Origin: a bacterium CG10_46_32
GTDB lineage: Bacteria > Patescibacteriota > Patescibacteriia > UBA2169
DNA: 54,807 nucleotides
Reading direction: 5' to 3'
Assembly (NCBI GenBank): GCA_001889965.1
Contig: MOEI01000001.1
Location: forward strand, 1-54,807
Part shown: in pieces, positions 7,404 to 16,443 of the stretch
How the letters are laid out: every line of letters starts with the position of its first letter
Position numbering within the stretch: the stretch's first letter is position 1
Notes under the pieces: model-generated
The model's input: the letters and a program-made list of their open reading frames with translations, nothing else
Told to the model about the DNA's origin: nothing
Database searches by the model: none
Translations under genes and position numbers: made by a program

Positions 7404-8789
7404 ATGCACTATTTTCAAAAGAATTTGTTTTCATATATCATTCTTGGAATAGCATTGTTTATGTTTGCTATTCCGCTTTCAGTATTTGCGGCATGCAATT
7501 TCCACAATGTTTCAGGGTATGTGTGGTCTCGCAATACAGGATGGATTTCGCTTAACTGCAGTGCTGGCGGAACAGTTGACTATGGTTTAAATATTGATTT
7601 TGAGTCCGGAGCCCCAACTGAACCGGTTGCCGGATATGCATGGTCTTCTAATCTTGGTTGGCTCAATATGCAGCCAAGCGGGCCCTATCCATCATGGGGC
7701 AGTGTTCCTGCGAGCGCTGCCACATTTTACCGAAATGAAGGCGGCGGTTCGACAACTACTGCCGGGGTTATTAAAGGTTGGGCAAAATGGGAGGCATTGG
7801 GAGTAAATGGATGGGTGGTTATGGGGCCCATTGATATTTCCAGCACTGATTATGGCGTTGTGATTGGCGCGGACCGCCTGTTTTCGGGCTGGTCATGGAG
7901 CGGGGGAGATAATTTGGATGCGGATCCCGAACCCGAGCGCGGGGATGGCTGGGTACTCTGGGACAGCGTAGCATCTGGCGGAGGGGCTTCGGTGCTTGCG
8001 TACTGGTTTGAAACGCTCTATGGGGATATGTATTCCGGCGGCGCTATTAGTGCACCATTTGCTCCGCCCATAGGGCGGTATACTGCGCTGTATCTTATTC
8101 AAGCCAATGGAACAATACACCCAGTATCAATCCAGAGCGCGGGAGGAGGGTCGTTGCCGTATATTTCCGAGTCATTTGGCAGTATATCAATTCCCGATGA
8201 AGCAAATAATTACCGCGGTACGCTTGGATGGCTTGATAAAGCTGGATTGCTTGGTGGTCGCTACGGCACTTTGGAATCAGCGCTTCCAGCCGGCTCTTCT
8301 GTGTTGCTTGATGGAAAAGTATACCATTACACAAGCGACCTTGTTATTAACAGCGACATAACATTCAACAAAGGCACGGGCACCCAAAAAGGAAGCGGAA
8401 CAATTATTGTTGACGGAGATCTTACTATCAACGCCAATCTTTTCTATCAGAGCGGCGCAGTGTCATCCCGAGTGGATAACCTGCCTTCGGTTGCGTGGAT
8501 TGTGACCGGAGATATTATCATTAATCCTTCAGTCCAGAATCTAGTGGGCGTATTGTATAGCGAAGGATCTATTTCAACCGGTACCACTGGGGCCAATGAT
8601 ACTGATATGCCGATTACTATTGAGGGTATGTTGATTGCAAATCAAATCAATCTCCAGCGTTTGTTTGCGGATGAGACTCAGGAGCCTGCCGAACAAATTA
8701 TTTTTGATGGCCGCGCTATTATCAATCCGCCGCCTGGGCTTACCGATATTGGCAAAGGTTTGCCCACGCTCCGCGAGACTCGGCCGTAG
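7404..8789 (+). CDS. Secreted surface protein with GYxWSxNxGW repeats
   Basis: 461 residues with a signal peptide (hydrophobic residues ~8-28, ending VFAAC). The N-terminal half carries Trp-rich repeats: GYVWSRNTGWISLNC, GYAWSSNLGWLNMQ, GWAKWEALGVNGWV and GWSWSGGDN...GWVLWDS. The C-terminal half (about residues 290-430) is a beta-rich region with a repeating pattern (TFNKGTGTQKGSG, TIIVDGDLTINANL, WIVTGDIIINPSV). This resembles polymer-like 'solenoid' segments of pilus-associated or cell-surface proteins. No sortase signal is visible. It is first in a run of four secreted proteins and is expressed from the divergent promoter just upstream. Confidence 0.8.
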   Translation: MHYFQKNLFSYIILGIALFMFAIPLSVFAACNFHNVSGYVWSRNTGWISLNCSAGGTVDYGLNIDFESGAPTEPVAGYAWSSNLGWLNMQPSGPYPSWGSVPASAATFYRNEGGGSTTTAGVIKGWAKWEALGVNGWVVMGPIDISSTDYGVVIGADRLFSGWSWSGGDNLDADPEPERGDGWVLWDSVASGGGASVLAYWFETLYGDMYSGGAISAPFAPPIGRYTALYLIQANGTIHPVSIQSAGGGSLPYISESFGSISIPDEANNYRGTLGWLDKAGLLGGRYGTLESALPAGSSVLLDGKVYHYTSDLVINSDITFNKGTGTQKGSGTIIVDGDLTINANLFYQSGAVSSRVDNLPSVAWIVTGDIIINPSVQNLVGVLYSEGSISTGTTGANDTDMPITIEGMLIANQINLQRLFADETQEPAEQIIFDGRAIINPPPGLTDIGKGLPTLRETRP

Positions 8790-8807
8790 CGTTGATTGCC
8801 TATTTTG

Positions 8808-8816
8808 TGGTATAAT
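8808..8816 (+). promoter_or_regulatory. Extended -10 promoter TGGTATAAT
   Basis: The extended -10 motif lies 27 nt before the ATG at 8844. It falls inside the longest possible open frame (from 8796), which argues for 8844 as the true start. Confidence 0.65.
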
Positions 8817-8843
8817 AATAGAATCATTTTTCTTTATGCGTTC

Positions 8844-11792
8844 ATGAAATTGAATAAAATAAACATCAAAAATTTCATTGGCATCTGCGCAACAGCGTTT
8901 ATACTAACAGCTGTGTCAGTGCATGCTGATTTTAATCCACCCGGTTCAGCGCCGCCATTAGGAAACGTTGATCCGCCAATATATTCCGTAGGTTCAGGTC
9001 AGACGCTCTCTGGCGGGCTTTCGGTTACCAGTGGCGGGTTTTTGGTTACCAGTGGTGGGATTGTATCAACAGCTGCAAGCGGTATTGCTGTACAGGGAAC
9101 TGGCCCAGTTGGCGTACAAGGGAATTCTGGAGGAATAACGTCAGTATATGGCGAGCAATTAGGGGCTGCTACCTCTGGACTGAATGCTTTGTTTGGCAAA
9201 GTGATTTCAGGTAATGATTATGCAGGCAGGTTTGAGGGTATCGTCAATATAAACGCGCTTTTAGAGCTTTCTGCGGGCGCAGGCCAAGGGATTCAATTTA
9301 TTTATCAGGATACAGGTATAATATGGCCGGATAATGCCGGCGTTGATTTATTCGGCATTTACGTTAAAAGTTTAAACAGCGCGTTGCGCTTGGTGGGTCA
9401 CGGCGGCGGCATTGAGTTTACCGATAAGAGCCTTAACGTGCGTTTAAGCGTTTCCGAGGCTGGTGTCGTGAATGTCGCGTCCGGCGGGGCTTTGCAAGTG
9501 AACAGCGTTGACGTATGTCTCTCGGACGGCACCAACTGCCAGGCTACTGCGCCAGCAGGATCGGATGGCTGGACCGATGACGGCGCTGTGGTGCGGCTCA
9601 CCACAGCAGGCGACAATGTCGGCATCGGGACGACGGCGCCGGGGTACAAGCTGGATGTATCTGGTGACAGTAGGTCAACAGGAACGATATATGCCAATGC
9701 AAATGGCGCTAAATATTTTCAGGGTGGAGACGATGCGGCGTTGTATGATATAAACATTGCAAATACAATAGGGGTTTATGGCGTTCAGGATAGTAGCATT
9801 GTTTCTGTTAAATTAGGAAGCGGTGGGGGAACTATTTCGGGATATACCGGCAACGTCGGCATCAATACAGTATCCCCCGGAAAAACATTAGACGTGACAG
9901 GAGAAATCAGATCTTCAAGCCACATAATAGCAACAAATGGGTATGGTTATTTTGATGGCGAAAGCGTAAGCGGTGAATTGCGAGTAGGTGGCATCTATGG
10001 CGATCTTGGGCTCTATAGCCCATCAAGAAATATCCAATTTGATCTTGGAAGCACTTCGTATGATTTTGAATGGACAGCCCTTAATGTCGCAAAAATGATT
10101 CTTGATGGCGCTACTGGCGCGCTTATACTCGGCAATGACATCTATCTTGGCAACAACAAAGCCGTTCGCATAGACGCAAACAGTGACACAACACTTATTT
10201 TAGGTAACTTCAATGGTGATGGCGGAGTTTTTACCTATGGTGGTACCTATGACATGAGCCTCGCAGTTGAAGGAAATGTAAAAGCAGACGGCTTGTGTAT
10301 TGAAGAAGATTGCCGTACCAGTTGGGCTGCCATTGAGGGCGCTCAGAACTTGCTCGCAGTACTACAGACCGGTTCGGATGCGTCTTCGTTTTCCGGTACC
10401 ACGGCCATCGGCGGAATCGTGGGTATTGGCACTACGAACCCGGCCGCAAAACTGCAGATCAACCCTGCAAACTCACAAGAAGGCATCCGTATCGTGTCAG
10501 CCGCAAACTACAGTCCGCTTAATATTCGCAACAGCCCAAATAATGCCGATATATTCCGCGTGGACCAGAGCGGTATTTTGCAAGTCGGCAATGTGCCATG
10601 GGCACGCTTGTCCGGCTTTCCGTCCGCCTGTCCGGCAGGGCAGTACGCAAGCGCGGTGGGCGGAGCCCTCACCTGCTCGGCTCCTCCCGGCGGCATTGGC
10701 GGCTCTGGTTCAACTAGCTATGTCCCAAAATGGACCAGCGGATCTACGCTCGGTAATTCTATTTTGTATGACACTGGTAGCCGTATTGGTATTCAAGAGG
10801 CTTCCCCTGGGTATCCGCTCCATATCATAGACGACAACACTACCGCAATTATCAGCGTGGATTCAAACCAAGGGACCAAGTTTTGGTCTGGCTTGCGCAT
10901 GGCCCGGCAGGGGACAGAAAAGTGGTTTGTTGGCGTGGATAACACCAGTAGTGATAGTTTGCTCTTTAGGCGCGCAGGAACCACTAATGATGTTACTATT
11001 AGTACTTCGGGAGTGTTCGCGGTGGCAACAAATATCACGGTTGCAGGACAAAATGTCTGCCGCCAGGACGGCACAAACTGCCCGGCGGCCGGAGCCACGC
11101 CGACTCTGCAGGCTGTTACTACTGCTGGAAACACCACCAATTTGTCAATCACTGCGGCTGGTTTAACGAGCACAGTCAATCTAGCGCTGCAGGGTTCAGT
11201 ATTTGATGCGACTAACGCTACTGCGCTTTACCTTAACGTGTACGGCGACGCCCAGATTCGTATTGATAGCGACGAATTAACCAGTCCCGGCGCAAATATG
11301 TTTAAAATCAATAACGGCGCAAATGCTACCGTGTTTTCAGTTAATGAGGCTGGAGATGCAAATATTGCTGGAAACTTAACGGTTCAAGGCATGTTTTCGT
11401 CTGGCGCTGACCTTGCCGAAGAGTTTGGAATACAGAAGAAACTTCCAATTGGTACCGTATTGATTGCGAGCGGGGACTATTACCGCGAGGCAGCTCCCAC
11501 CAATAAGGAGTATGACACTCGTGTGATTGGTGTTATTTCTGAGGATCCAGCCATTGTTTTAGGCAAAGGTCGCGGACCATATAATGAACCCATTGCCATG
11601 GTTGGCGTTGTGAAGGTGCTTGTAACAGGATATAATGGGGATATTGCTAAGGGAGATTTACTTACCACATCGCGCATGTCTGGATATGCTATGCGCGCAG
11701 CTGATCCAAAAGTAGGATCCATTATTGGCAAAGCATTGGAATCATTTTCTGGGAATCAAGGAATTATTTACGTAGTGATTAGTTTGCAATAA
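8844..11792 (+). CDS. Large secreted tail-fibre-like surface protein
   Basis: 982 residues from ATG 8844. A signal peptide ends around VSVHADFNPP. The body is low-complexity beta structure with repeated VGIGTT-P / VGINTVSP / VGIGTTNP / IGIQEASP motifs, each followed by a (K/P)L-(D/Q/H) turn. This pattern is typical of phage tail-fibre-like and adhesin shafts in Patescibacteria and Bacteroidetes. The C-terminal ~130 residues (SGADLAEEFG, GTVLIASGDY, YDTRVIGVIS, VLGKGRGPYNEPIAMVG) resemble the autoproteolytic peptidase-G2-like end domain of such fibres. A predicted role is adhesion or surface-layer decoration; whether it trimerises is inference. Four nucleotides separate it from the next gene. 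Confidence 0.82.
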   Translation: MKLNKINIKNFIGICATAFILTAVSVHADFNPPGSAPPLGNVDPPIYSVGSGQTLSGGLSVTSGGFLVTSGGIVSTAASGIAVQGTGPVGVQGNSGGITSVYGEQLGAATSGLNALFGKVISGNDYAGRFEGIVNINALLELSAGAGQGIQFIYQDTGIIWPDNAGVDLFGIYVKSLNSALRLVGHGGGIEFTDKSLNVRLSVSEAGVVNVASGGALQVNSVDVCLSDGTNCQATAPAGSDGWTDDGAVVRLTTAGDNVGIGTTAPGYKLDVSGDSRSTGTIYANANGAKYFQGGDDAALYDINIANTIGVYGVQDSSIVSVKLGSGGGTISGYTGNVGINTVSPGKTLDVTGEIRSSSHIIATNGYGYFDGESVSGELRVGGIYGDLGLYSPSRNIQFDLGSTSYDFEWTALNVAKMILDGATGALILGNDIYLGNNKAVRIDANSDTTLILGNFNGDGGVFTYGGTYDMSLAVEGNVKADGLCIEEDCRTSWAAIEGAQNLLAVLQTGSDASSFSGTTAIGGIVGIGTTNPAAKLQINPANSQEGIRIVSAANYSPLNIRNSPNNADIFRVDQSGILQVGNVPWARLSGFPSACPAGQYASAVGGALTCSAPPGGIGGSGSTSYVPKWTSGSTLGNSILYDTGSRIGIQEASPGYPLHIIDDNTTAIISVDSNQGTKFWSGLRMARQGTEKWFVGVDNTSSDSLLFRRAGTTNDVTISTSGVFAVATNITVAGQNVCRQDGTNCPAAGATPTLQAVTTAGNTTNLSITAAGLTSTVNLALQGSVFDATNATALYLNVYGDAQIRIDSDELTSPGANMFKINNGANATVFSVNEAGDANIAGNLTVQGMFSSGADLAEEFGIQKKLPIGTVLIASGDYYREAAPTNKEYDTRVIGVISEDPAIVLGKGRGPYNEPIAMVGVVKVLVTGYNGDIAKGDLLTTSRMSGYAMRAADPKVGSIIGKALESFSGNQGIIYVVISLQ

Positions 11793-11796
11793 GTAT

Positions 11797-13125
11797 ATGA
11801 TGAAAGAATTGCAGCTTATTTTAATACTTACATTCGCTTTGATTCCTGCGGCAGCAACCGCGGCTATTTTTCAATCTCAGCCCGTGGGTATCCAGGTAGG
11901 AGATGGTACCACTGCCGCGATTCAGGCGAGCGACAACCTTATATATGGTGTCCTTGCCACTAGTACCGCGGGAAGCCTTATACTGCTGCAGAATGGCGAT
12001 GGCAACGATCGGTTTCGGGTGAACTATGCGGGCAATACTACTATTTTTGGAACACTTACAGTTTCTGGCAAGTTGGTATGCCTTACTGATGGCACGAATT
12101 GTCCAGCGTCTGTAGGAACTGGTTGGGCAGATAGCGGTACCACGATCCAACTTGCTACGATTACCGATAATGTTATTATTGGATCAGCAGGCGTGGCACT
12201 CACTAAACTTGATGTACGAGGCGCAGTTGGAGTGCCAAGTGGTCTTGGTAATACTGCGGCAAGGCCCACAGTCGGCAAAACTCGTATTCAAGGAGAAATA
12301 GCAGGCATAGGCGGCGCCACGCCAGCAATGAGTTGGGATGATGGTTTTTTGCGGCTTTCTGCGGGCGGCGGCGCTGTTGCAACTGTAAAATCGTATATTG
12401 ATTTAAGTGGCTACTCAACGATACCTGATATGCAACAGAATATTGTGTTCGGCACGAGTGGCCAAGAACGACTTCGTATTGATTCTTCCGGCAACCTTAC
12501 CATGAAGAGTGTGGTATTTAATGCCATAGGAAGCGTATTCTATGTTAATGCAAATGGCGATGCGCAGATACGAATTGATACCAACAATGACGGCGTGAAT
12601 AAGTTTACTATTAACAACGGCCTTAATGCGACAGTGTTTATAGTTGATGAGTCCGGAAACACAACACTATCAGGCCTTTTACAGCTTCCACTTGGCGCCG
12701 CCGTAAACGAGTTTTCAACGGATACCTCTCTTGCTGGTTCAAGTAATAGCGCAGTGCCAACCGAAAATGCGGTTAAAACATATGTTGATGCCACTGTTGC
12801 CGCGGCAGGGGGTTCGGGTACCTATACCTATTCCAGTAATGGGCATCCTGGCAATACAGTATTGAATTCTGAAACTGCAGGATTGCATGTGTGTACTACA
12901 GATGAGTGGGTGGGTCGTACGGGTACAAACAAGAGTAGTTTGGGGCCTGTAGGCGGTTTGTGGATTTACGCACCAATCTACAGCAGTTCTAGTTTGAATT
13001 GTAGCGCTTGGACTAGCAACTCTCAGTTTGACTCTGGAATGATTGTAACACTGAGTTCATCAGGTTGGAAAATAAGTACCATGTCTTGTAATAATGTAAG
13101 GCCGTCAATGCTCTGTTCGGATTAG
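11797..13125 (+). CDS. Secreted surface protein, paralog 1
   Basis: 442 residues with a signal peptide ending around PAAATAA. The N-terminal ~75 residues (FQSQPVGIQVGDG, LIYGVLATSTAGS) are shared with the next gene. A middle region repeats the fibre-like pattern (TDNVIIGSAGVALTKLDVRG). The C-terminal part (residues ~355-442) has several cysteines and tryptophans (HVCTTDEWVGRTG, LNCSAW, STMSCNN, SMLCSD), suggesting a disulfide-stabilised head domain. ATGs at 11797 and 11800 are both possible. It is in an operon with the 8844 gene. Confidence 0.78.
   Translation: MMKELQLILILTFALIPAAATAAIFQSQPVGIQVGDGTTAAIQASDNLIYGVLATSTAGSLILLQNGDGNDRFRVNYAGNTTIFGTLTVSGKLVCLTDGTNCPASVGTGWADSGTTIQLATITDNVIIGSAGVALTKLDVRGAVGVPSGLGNTAARPTVGKTRIQGEIAGIGGATPAMSWDDGFLRLSAGGGAVATVKSYIDLSGYSTIPDMQQNIVFGTSGQERLRIDSSGNLTMKSVVFNAIGSVFYVNANGDAQIRIDTNNDGVNKFTINNGLNATVFIVDESGNTTLSGLLQLPLGAAVNEFSTDTSLAGSSNSAVPTENAVKTYVDATVAAAGGSGTYTYSSNGHPGNTVLNSETAGLHVCTTDEWVGRTGTNKSSLGPVGGLWIYAPIYSSSSLNCSAWTSNSQFDSGMIVTLSSSGWKISTMSCNNVRPSMLCSD
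11932..12009 (+). repeat. 78-bp perfect direct repeat, copy 1
   Basis: Identical base for base to 13302-13379. It lies inside the N-terminal region shared by the two paralogous surface genes; DNA on either side has diverged more. Confidence 0.85.
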
Positions 13126-13169
13126 TTATGTTAAATATTTTTTGTGTTTAGCAATTTTTTCTTTGATTT

Positions 13170-14561
13170 ATGAATATAGTACATCGCCTATTTGTTATAG
13201 TTCTCATGCTCATTCCTGGAATAGTATCTGCAGCTACGTTTCAATCTCAGCCACTGGGTGTGCAAGTAGGAGATGGCAGTGCTGCCGCAACCAATCCAGG
13301 GGACAACCTTATATATGGTGTCCTTGCCACTAGTACCGCGGGAAGCCTTATACTGCTGCAGAATGGCGATGGCAACGATAAGTTTAAAATTGATTATGCT
13401 GGTAATACTACTATTGCGGGCATTCTTAGTGTGTCTGGCAAGTTAGTGTGTCTGGCAGATGGCACTAACTGTCTTGCAGCCACAAATTCAGGCTGGACAG
13501 ATGACGGCCTAATAGTGCGACTCACCACCATCACCGATAAAGTCGGCATAGGAACAACAAATCCAGAGGCAAGCATACGTTCAATTGGTCAGAATGCCGG
13601 AATCCTTAATGATAATTCTACGGCAACATATACTGGTGGCGGAAAAATGTATACAGGCACTTGGCGATATGCACTCAAACTGGGAGGCGGCGGCGGGTAT
13701 AATACTTTCGGAGGATCCGGCGGTTTTGCTGCTGGCGTGTTTTTGGGCGGACAAGGCGGTTCTAGTTATGGCGGCGGCGGAGCTGGTATTGTTGCAATCG
13801 GCGGAGATGCGCTTGGGAGTCTCGCCGGCGGCGGAGCCGGTATTTATGCAAAAGCCGGGTTTTCCGGCGCGTCATCTGACGGTATAGTAGCTGGCGGCTA
13901 TTTTGATGGAAATGGTAAAAATGCAATACTCGCAATGAACGGTAATGTTGGTATTGGTATTACAAACCCTTCGTATACGTTGCATGTTGTTGGAAATGAA
14001 TATGTATCTGGAAATCTTACTATAGCAGGTGCTTCGGTAACCGCGAGCCAAACAGCTTCGACTCATTTTTTTGCAGATAGCGTGAGAGGCTACCAAATTC
14101 GTATTGATAGTGATAATAATTCCACGGATACGTTTCGAATCAACAATGGCGCAAACACAACCGTGCTGACCGTGGATGAAAGCGGGAATGGTACATTTGT
14201 GGGCCAGCTTACGGTTGCGGGTAAAATACTCGGCGTTTCCACACCAACTCTTGGAACTGATGCCGCGAACAAGGATTTTGTCGATGCCGCTGTTGCCGCA
14301 GCCGCATCAGGCCCATCCACGTGGACTTGCGCAGTCCGCAGTGCCACGAGTCCTACGGTTAATACCCCGGAATACACATCAACAATAGCGAGCTGTAGTG
14401 GTTCGGAGAAAGTAATATCCGGCGGTTGTCAGGTTAATGATTTAAACAATAATACATGGACCTGGTATGATTCTCGGCCATCATCCCAGGGTTGGTATTG
14501 CGGTGTCAGAGCGTCTAAGGATAATAGAAATATTAGCGCATATGCCAATTGTTGCCAGTAA
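13170..14561 (+). CDS. Secreted surface protein, paralog 2
   Basis: 463 residues with a signal peptide ending around IVSAA. The N-terminus is nearly the same as paralog 1 and contains the 78-bp identical stretch. The middle contains a VGIGTTNP motif and an unusual Gly-rich segment (residues ~165-245: GGGGGYNTFGGSGG, YGGGGAGIVAIGG, GGGAGIYAKAG). The C-terminal ~75 residues have spaced cysteines (WTCAVRS, IASCSGSE, GGCQVND, GWYCGVR, YANCCQ), so this head domain differs from paralog 1. Shared stalk with different heads suggests module exchange. The 3' end overlaps the signal peptidase frame if that gene starts at 14542. Confidence 0.78.
   Translation: MNIVHRLFVIVLMLIPGIVSAATFQSQPLGVQVGDGSAAATNPGDNLIYGVLATSTAGSLILLQNGDGNDKFKIDYAGNTTIAGILSVSGKLVCLADGTNCLAATNSGWTDDGLIVRLTTITDKVGIGTTNPEASIRSIGQNAGILNDNSTATYTGGGKMYTGTWRYALKLGGGGGYNTFGGSGGFAAGVFLGGQGGSSYGGGGAGIVAIGGDALGSLAGGGAGIYAKAGFSGASSDGIVAGGYFDGNGKNAILAMNGNVGIGITNPSYTLHVVGNEYVSGNLTIAGASVTASQTASTHFFADSVRGYQIRIDSDNNSTDTFRINNGANTTVLTVDESGNGTFVGQLTVAGKILGVSTPTLGTDAANKDFVDAAVAAAASGPSTWTCAVRSATSPTVNTPEYTSTIASCSGSEKVISGGCQVNDLNNNTWTWYDSRPSSQGWYCGVRASKDNRNISAYANCCQ
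13302..13379 (+). repeat. 78-bp perfect direct repeat, copy 2
   Basis: Second copy of the 11932-12009 stretch. Perfect nucleotide identity over 78 bases within otherwise diverged coding sequence points to recent duplication or gene conversion. Confidence 0.85.
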
Positions 14562-15180
14562 AATGGCACACATTGCCGGCTATATGTGGTACAACCTACA
14601 AACACGAACTGGCCTGCTCATTGCCGCGCTGGTTTTAGTGTTGGCGCTCGCACTCGGTAGTGCGTTGTCTATAAATCACAGGAGCGCGTTGTCGTTGACT
14701 GCTGCAGCAACATCGCACGCATCGCAAGAGAGCACAAACATCCGCGTGTTTACGATCACCGGCAATTCCATGGATCCCTTGCTCAAAAACGGCCAGACCA
14801 TCACTGTGCAGATGGATGCCTATGCGTCCGCTCCCGTCAACCGCGGCGACATTGTGGTTATGGACGGACCCGCGGTCTATGGGCGCATCGTCAAAGCAGT
14901 CAAAGCCATTCCCGGAGACACATTCGCGTTCGCCAAACAGCCGGACGGCGCCAGCCAGCTTATTGTGAATAGCGCGGTGGTCAAAAATTCCATTGGTGAG
15001 CCGTATCGGTTATCACCCGCCCGGACAGGCGTGATCGGTTTATATATTCAGGAGTACCATGGCGTTATTCCGGATAACGCCTATCTTGTGCTGGGCGACA
15101 AAATTGGGGGCACCGAAGACAGCACAGTGTTCGGCTTGATTGATGCCGGACGCATCAAGGGAAAGATATTGACAGAATGA
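14542..15180 (+). CDS. lepB: Signal peptidase I (S26 family)
   Basis: Membrane-bound serine protease that removes signal peptides. The product is 212 residues from ATG 14542; an alternative ATG at 14563 avoids the 20-nt overlap with the upstream gene. A transmembrane anchor covers residues ~24-43. The catalytic Ser76 lies in GNSMDP. The catalytic Lys118 is in RIVKAVKAIPGD, six residues before the Pro, as in E. coli LepB. The C-terminal box reads IPDNAYLVLGDKIGGTEDSTVFG. It follows four secreted surface proteins and may process them, but could equally be the housekeeping enzyme. It precedes the pilus locus by about 100 nt. Confidence 0.9.
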   Translation: MPIVASKMAHIAGYMWYNLQTRTGLLIAALVLVLALALGSALSINHRSALSLTAAATSHASQESTNIRVFTITGNSMDPLLKNGQTITVQMDAYASAPVNRGDIVVMDGPAVYGRIVKAVKAIPGDTFAFAKQPDGASQLIVNSAVVKNSIGEPYRLSPARTGVIGLYIQEYHGVIPDNAYLVLGDKIGGTEDSTVFGLIDAGRIKGKILTE

Positions 15181-15237
15181 TATTAAAATAATCTTGATAG
15201 CTTGGGAGAAGTTTTAGTGTTTTTTTGTTTTTTGTTG

Positions 15238-15243
15238 TATAAT
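15238..15243 (+). promoter_or_regulatory. Candidate -10 box for the pilus operon
   Basis: TATAAT lies 34 nt before the pilM ATG, in an AT-rich gap of about 97 nt after the signal peptidase gene. No convincing -35 was found. Confidence 0.5.
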
Positions 15244-15277
15244 TCATGATGTGCATAACTAAAATAAAATCATCATC

Positions 15278-16435
15278 ATGAGTCTTTTTAAAAACAAAGA
15301 ACAATCATACCTTGGCATTGATATCGGCACCAATTCAATCAAACTGGTTGAGCTTGAGAGTGTCGCCGGCCGGCCGCGGTTGGTTACGTACGGTATGGTT
15401 GAGATTGATTCGCCCATTGCGCGGGGAAATGATTCTGGGGATAACACGGAAGACAATCAAAAAATCGCTGCTTCCTTGGTTGCTTTGCTCAAAAAATCAG
15501 GCGCTCGTTCTAGGTCATCTGTTGCCGCATTGCCTAATTTTTCCGTGTTTGCAAGCATTATTTCCTTGCCTAAGCTCGGCGAGAAACAGCTTGCCGAGGC
15601 AGTGCAGTGGGAAGCGAAAAAATTCGTGCCAATGCCCATAGAAAACGTAGTTCTTGATTGGAAGATTTTGAATGAGGCAGACCAAGATGAGGAAGAGGGC
15701 GAAGAAGGAGAAGAAAAGAAAAAAACTCAAGAAGCGCAAGTGCAGAAAACCAAAAAATCCTATGAAAACAGCAATTTGGCAAAGTGTAAAACCGTAGCGC
15801 AGATACTTCTTACCGCGGCTCCACGACATTTGGTGGAGCGGTATGTTGCGGTGTTCAAACTTGCGGGCATTACGCTTTTAAGCCTAGAAACCGAGTCATT
15901 TGCGCTGGCGCGCAGTTTGGTTGGCAACGAAGAAGGATCAATCCTCATTGCAGACGTAGGTTCGCTCACCACAGATGTTACGGTGGTAAAAAAAGGCGTT
16001 CCTGTGTTTTCGCGTTCCATTAACGTAGGCGGGGGAACAGTAACGCGCGCCATTGCGGATAGCATGGGTATTTCTCCGGAGCGTGCCGAACAATTTAAAC
16101 GTGATACAGGCATTGCTTCTTCTGGTGGATCCGCTTCCGCGGGAGGTGTTATTGGTGTTATCCAGCAAAGTTTTTCTCCGGTGATCTCAGAAATGAAATA
16201 CACGATTGAGCGCGAACAGAATGCTGGCGCGCCAATCGAAAAAATTCTTTTAACCGGCGGTTCCGCATTGCTTGCGTCGCTTCCTGGCTATATAAGCACA
16301 TCACTTGGCGTAAAAGTATTTATTGCAAATCCCTGGGCGCGCGTGTCCTATCCTAAGGATTTAGGCGGCGTATTGGATCAGATTGCGCCACGAATGGGCG
16401 TAGCCATAGGCCTTGCAATGAGGGAGATAGAATAA
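15278..16435 (+). CDS. pilM: Type IV pilus assembly protein PilM
   Basis: Actin-like cytoplasmic protein that binds the N-terminal tail of PilN and links the inner-membrane pilus complex to the ATPases. The 385 residues begin with LGIDIGTNSIKLVEL (phosphate-1 loop) and include VADVGSLTTDVTVV and LTGGSALLASLPGY. Between the PMPIENVVLDW segment and LLTAAPRHLVERY there is a highly charged insertion of about 35 residues (Glu-rich EEEGEEGEE then Lys-rich), longer than in typical PilM. It is first in the operon and is followed 8 nt later by pilN. Confidence 0.93.
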   Translation: MSLFKNKEQSYLGIDIGTNSIKLVELESVAGRPRLVTYGMVEIDSPIARGNDSGDNTEDNQKIAASLVALLKKSGARSRSSVAALPNFSVFASIISLPKLGEKQLAEAVQWEAKKFVPMPIENVVLDWKILNEADQDEEEGEEGEEKKKTQEAQVQKTKKSYENSNLAKCKTVAQILLTAAPRHLVERYVAVFKLAGITLLSLETESFALARSLVGNEEGSILIADVGSLTTDVTVVKKGVPVFSRSINVGGGTVTRAIADSMGISPERAEQFKRDTGIASSGGSASAGGVIGVIQQSFSPVISEMKYTIEREQNAGAPIEKILLTGGSALLASLPGYISTSLGVKVFIANPWARVSYPKDLGGVLDQIAPRMGVAIGLAMREIE

Positions 16436-16443
16436 CCAATTTC

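Noticed and set aside
8796-8843. Earlier start for the large tail-fibre-like protein
   Set aside because: It would place the TGGTATAAT promoter inside the gene and put a polar stretch before the signal peptide.
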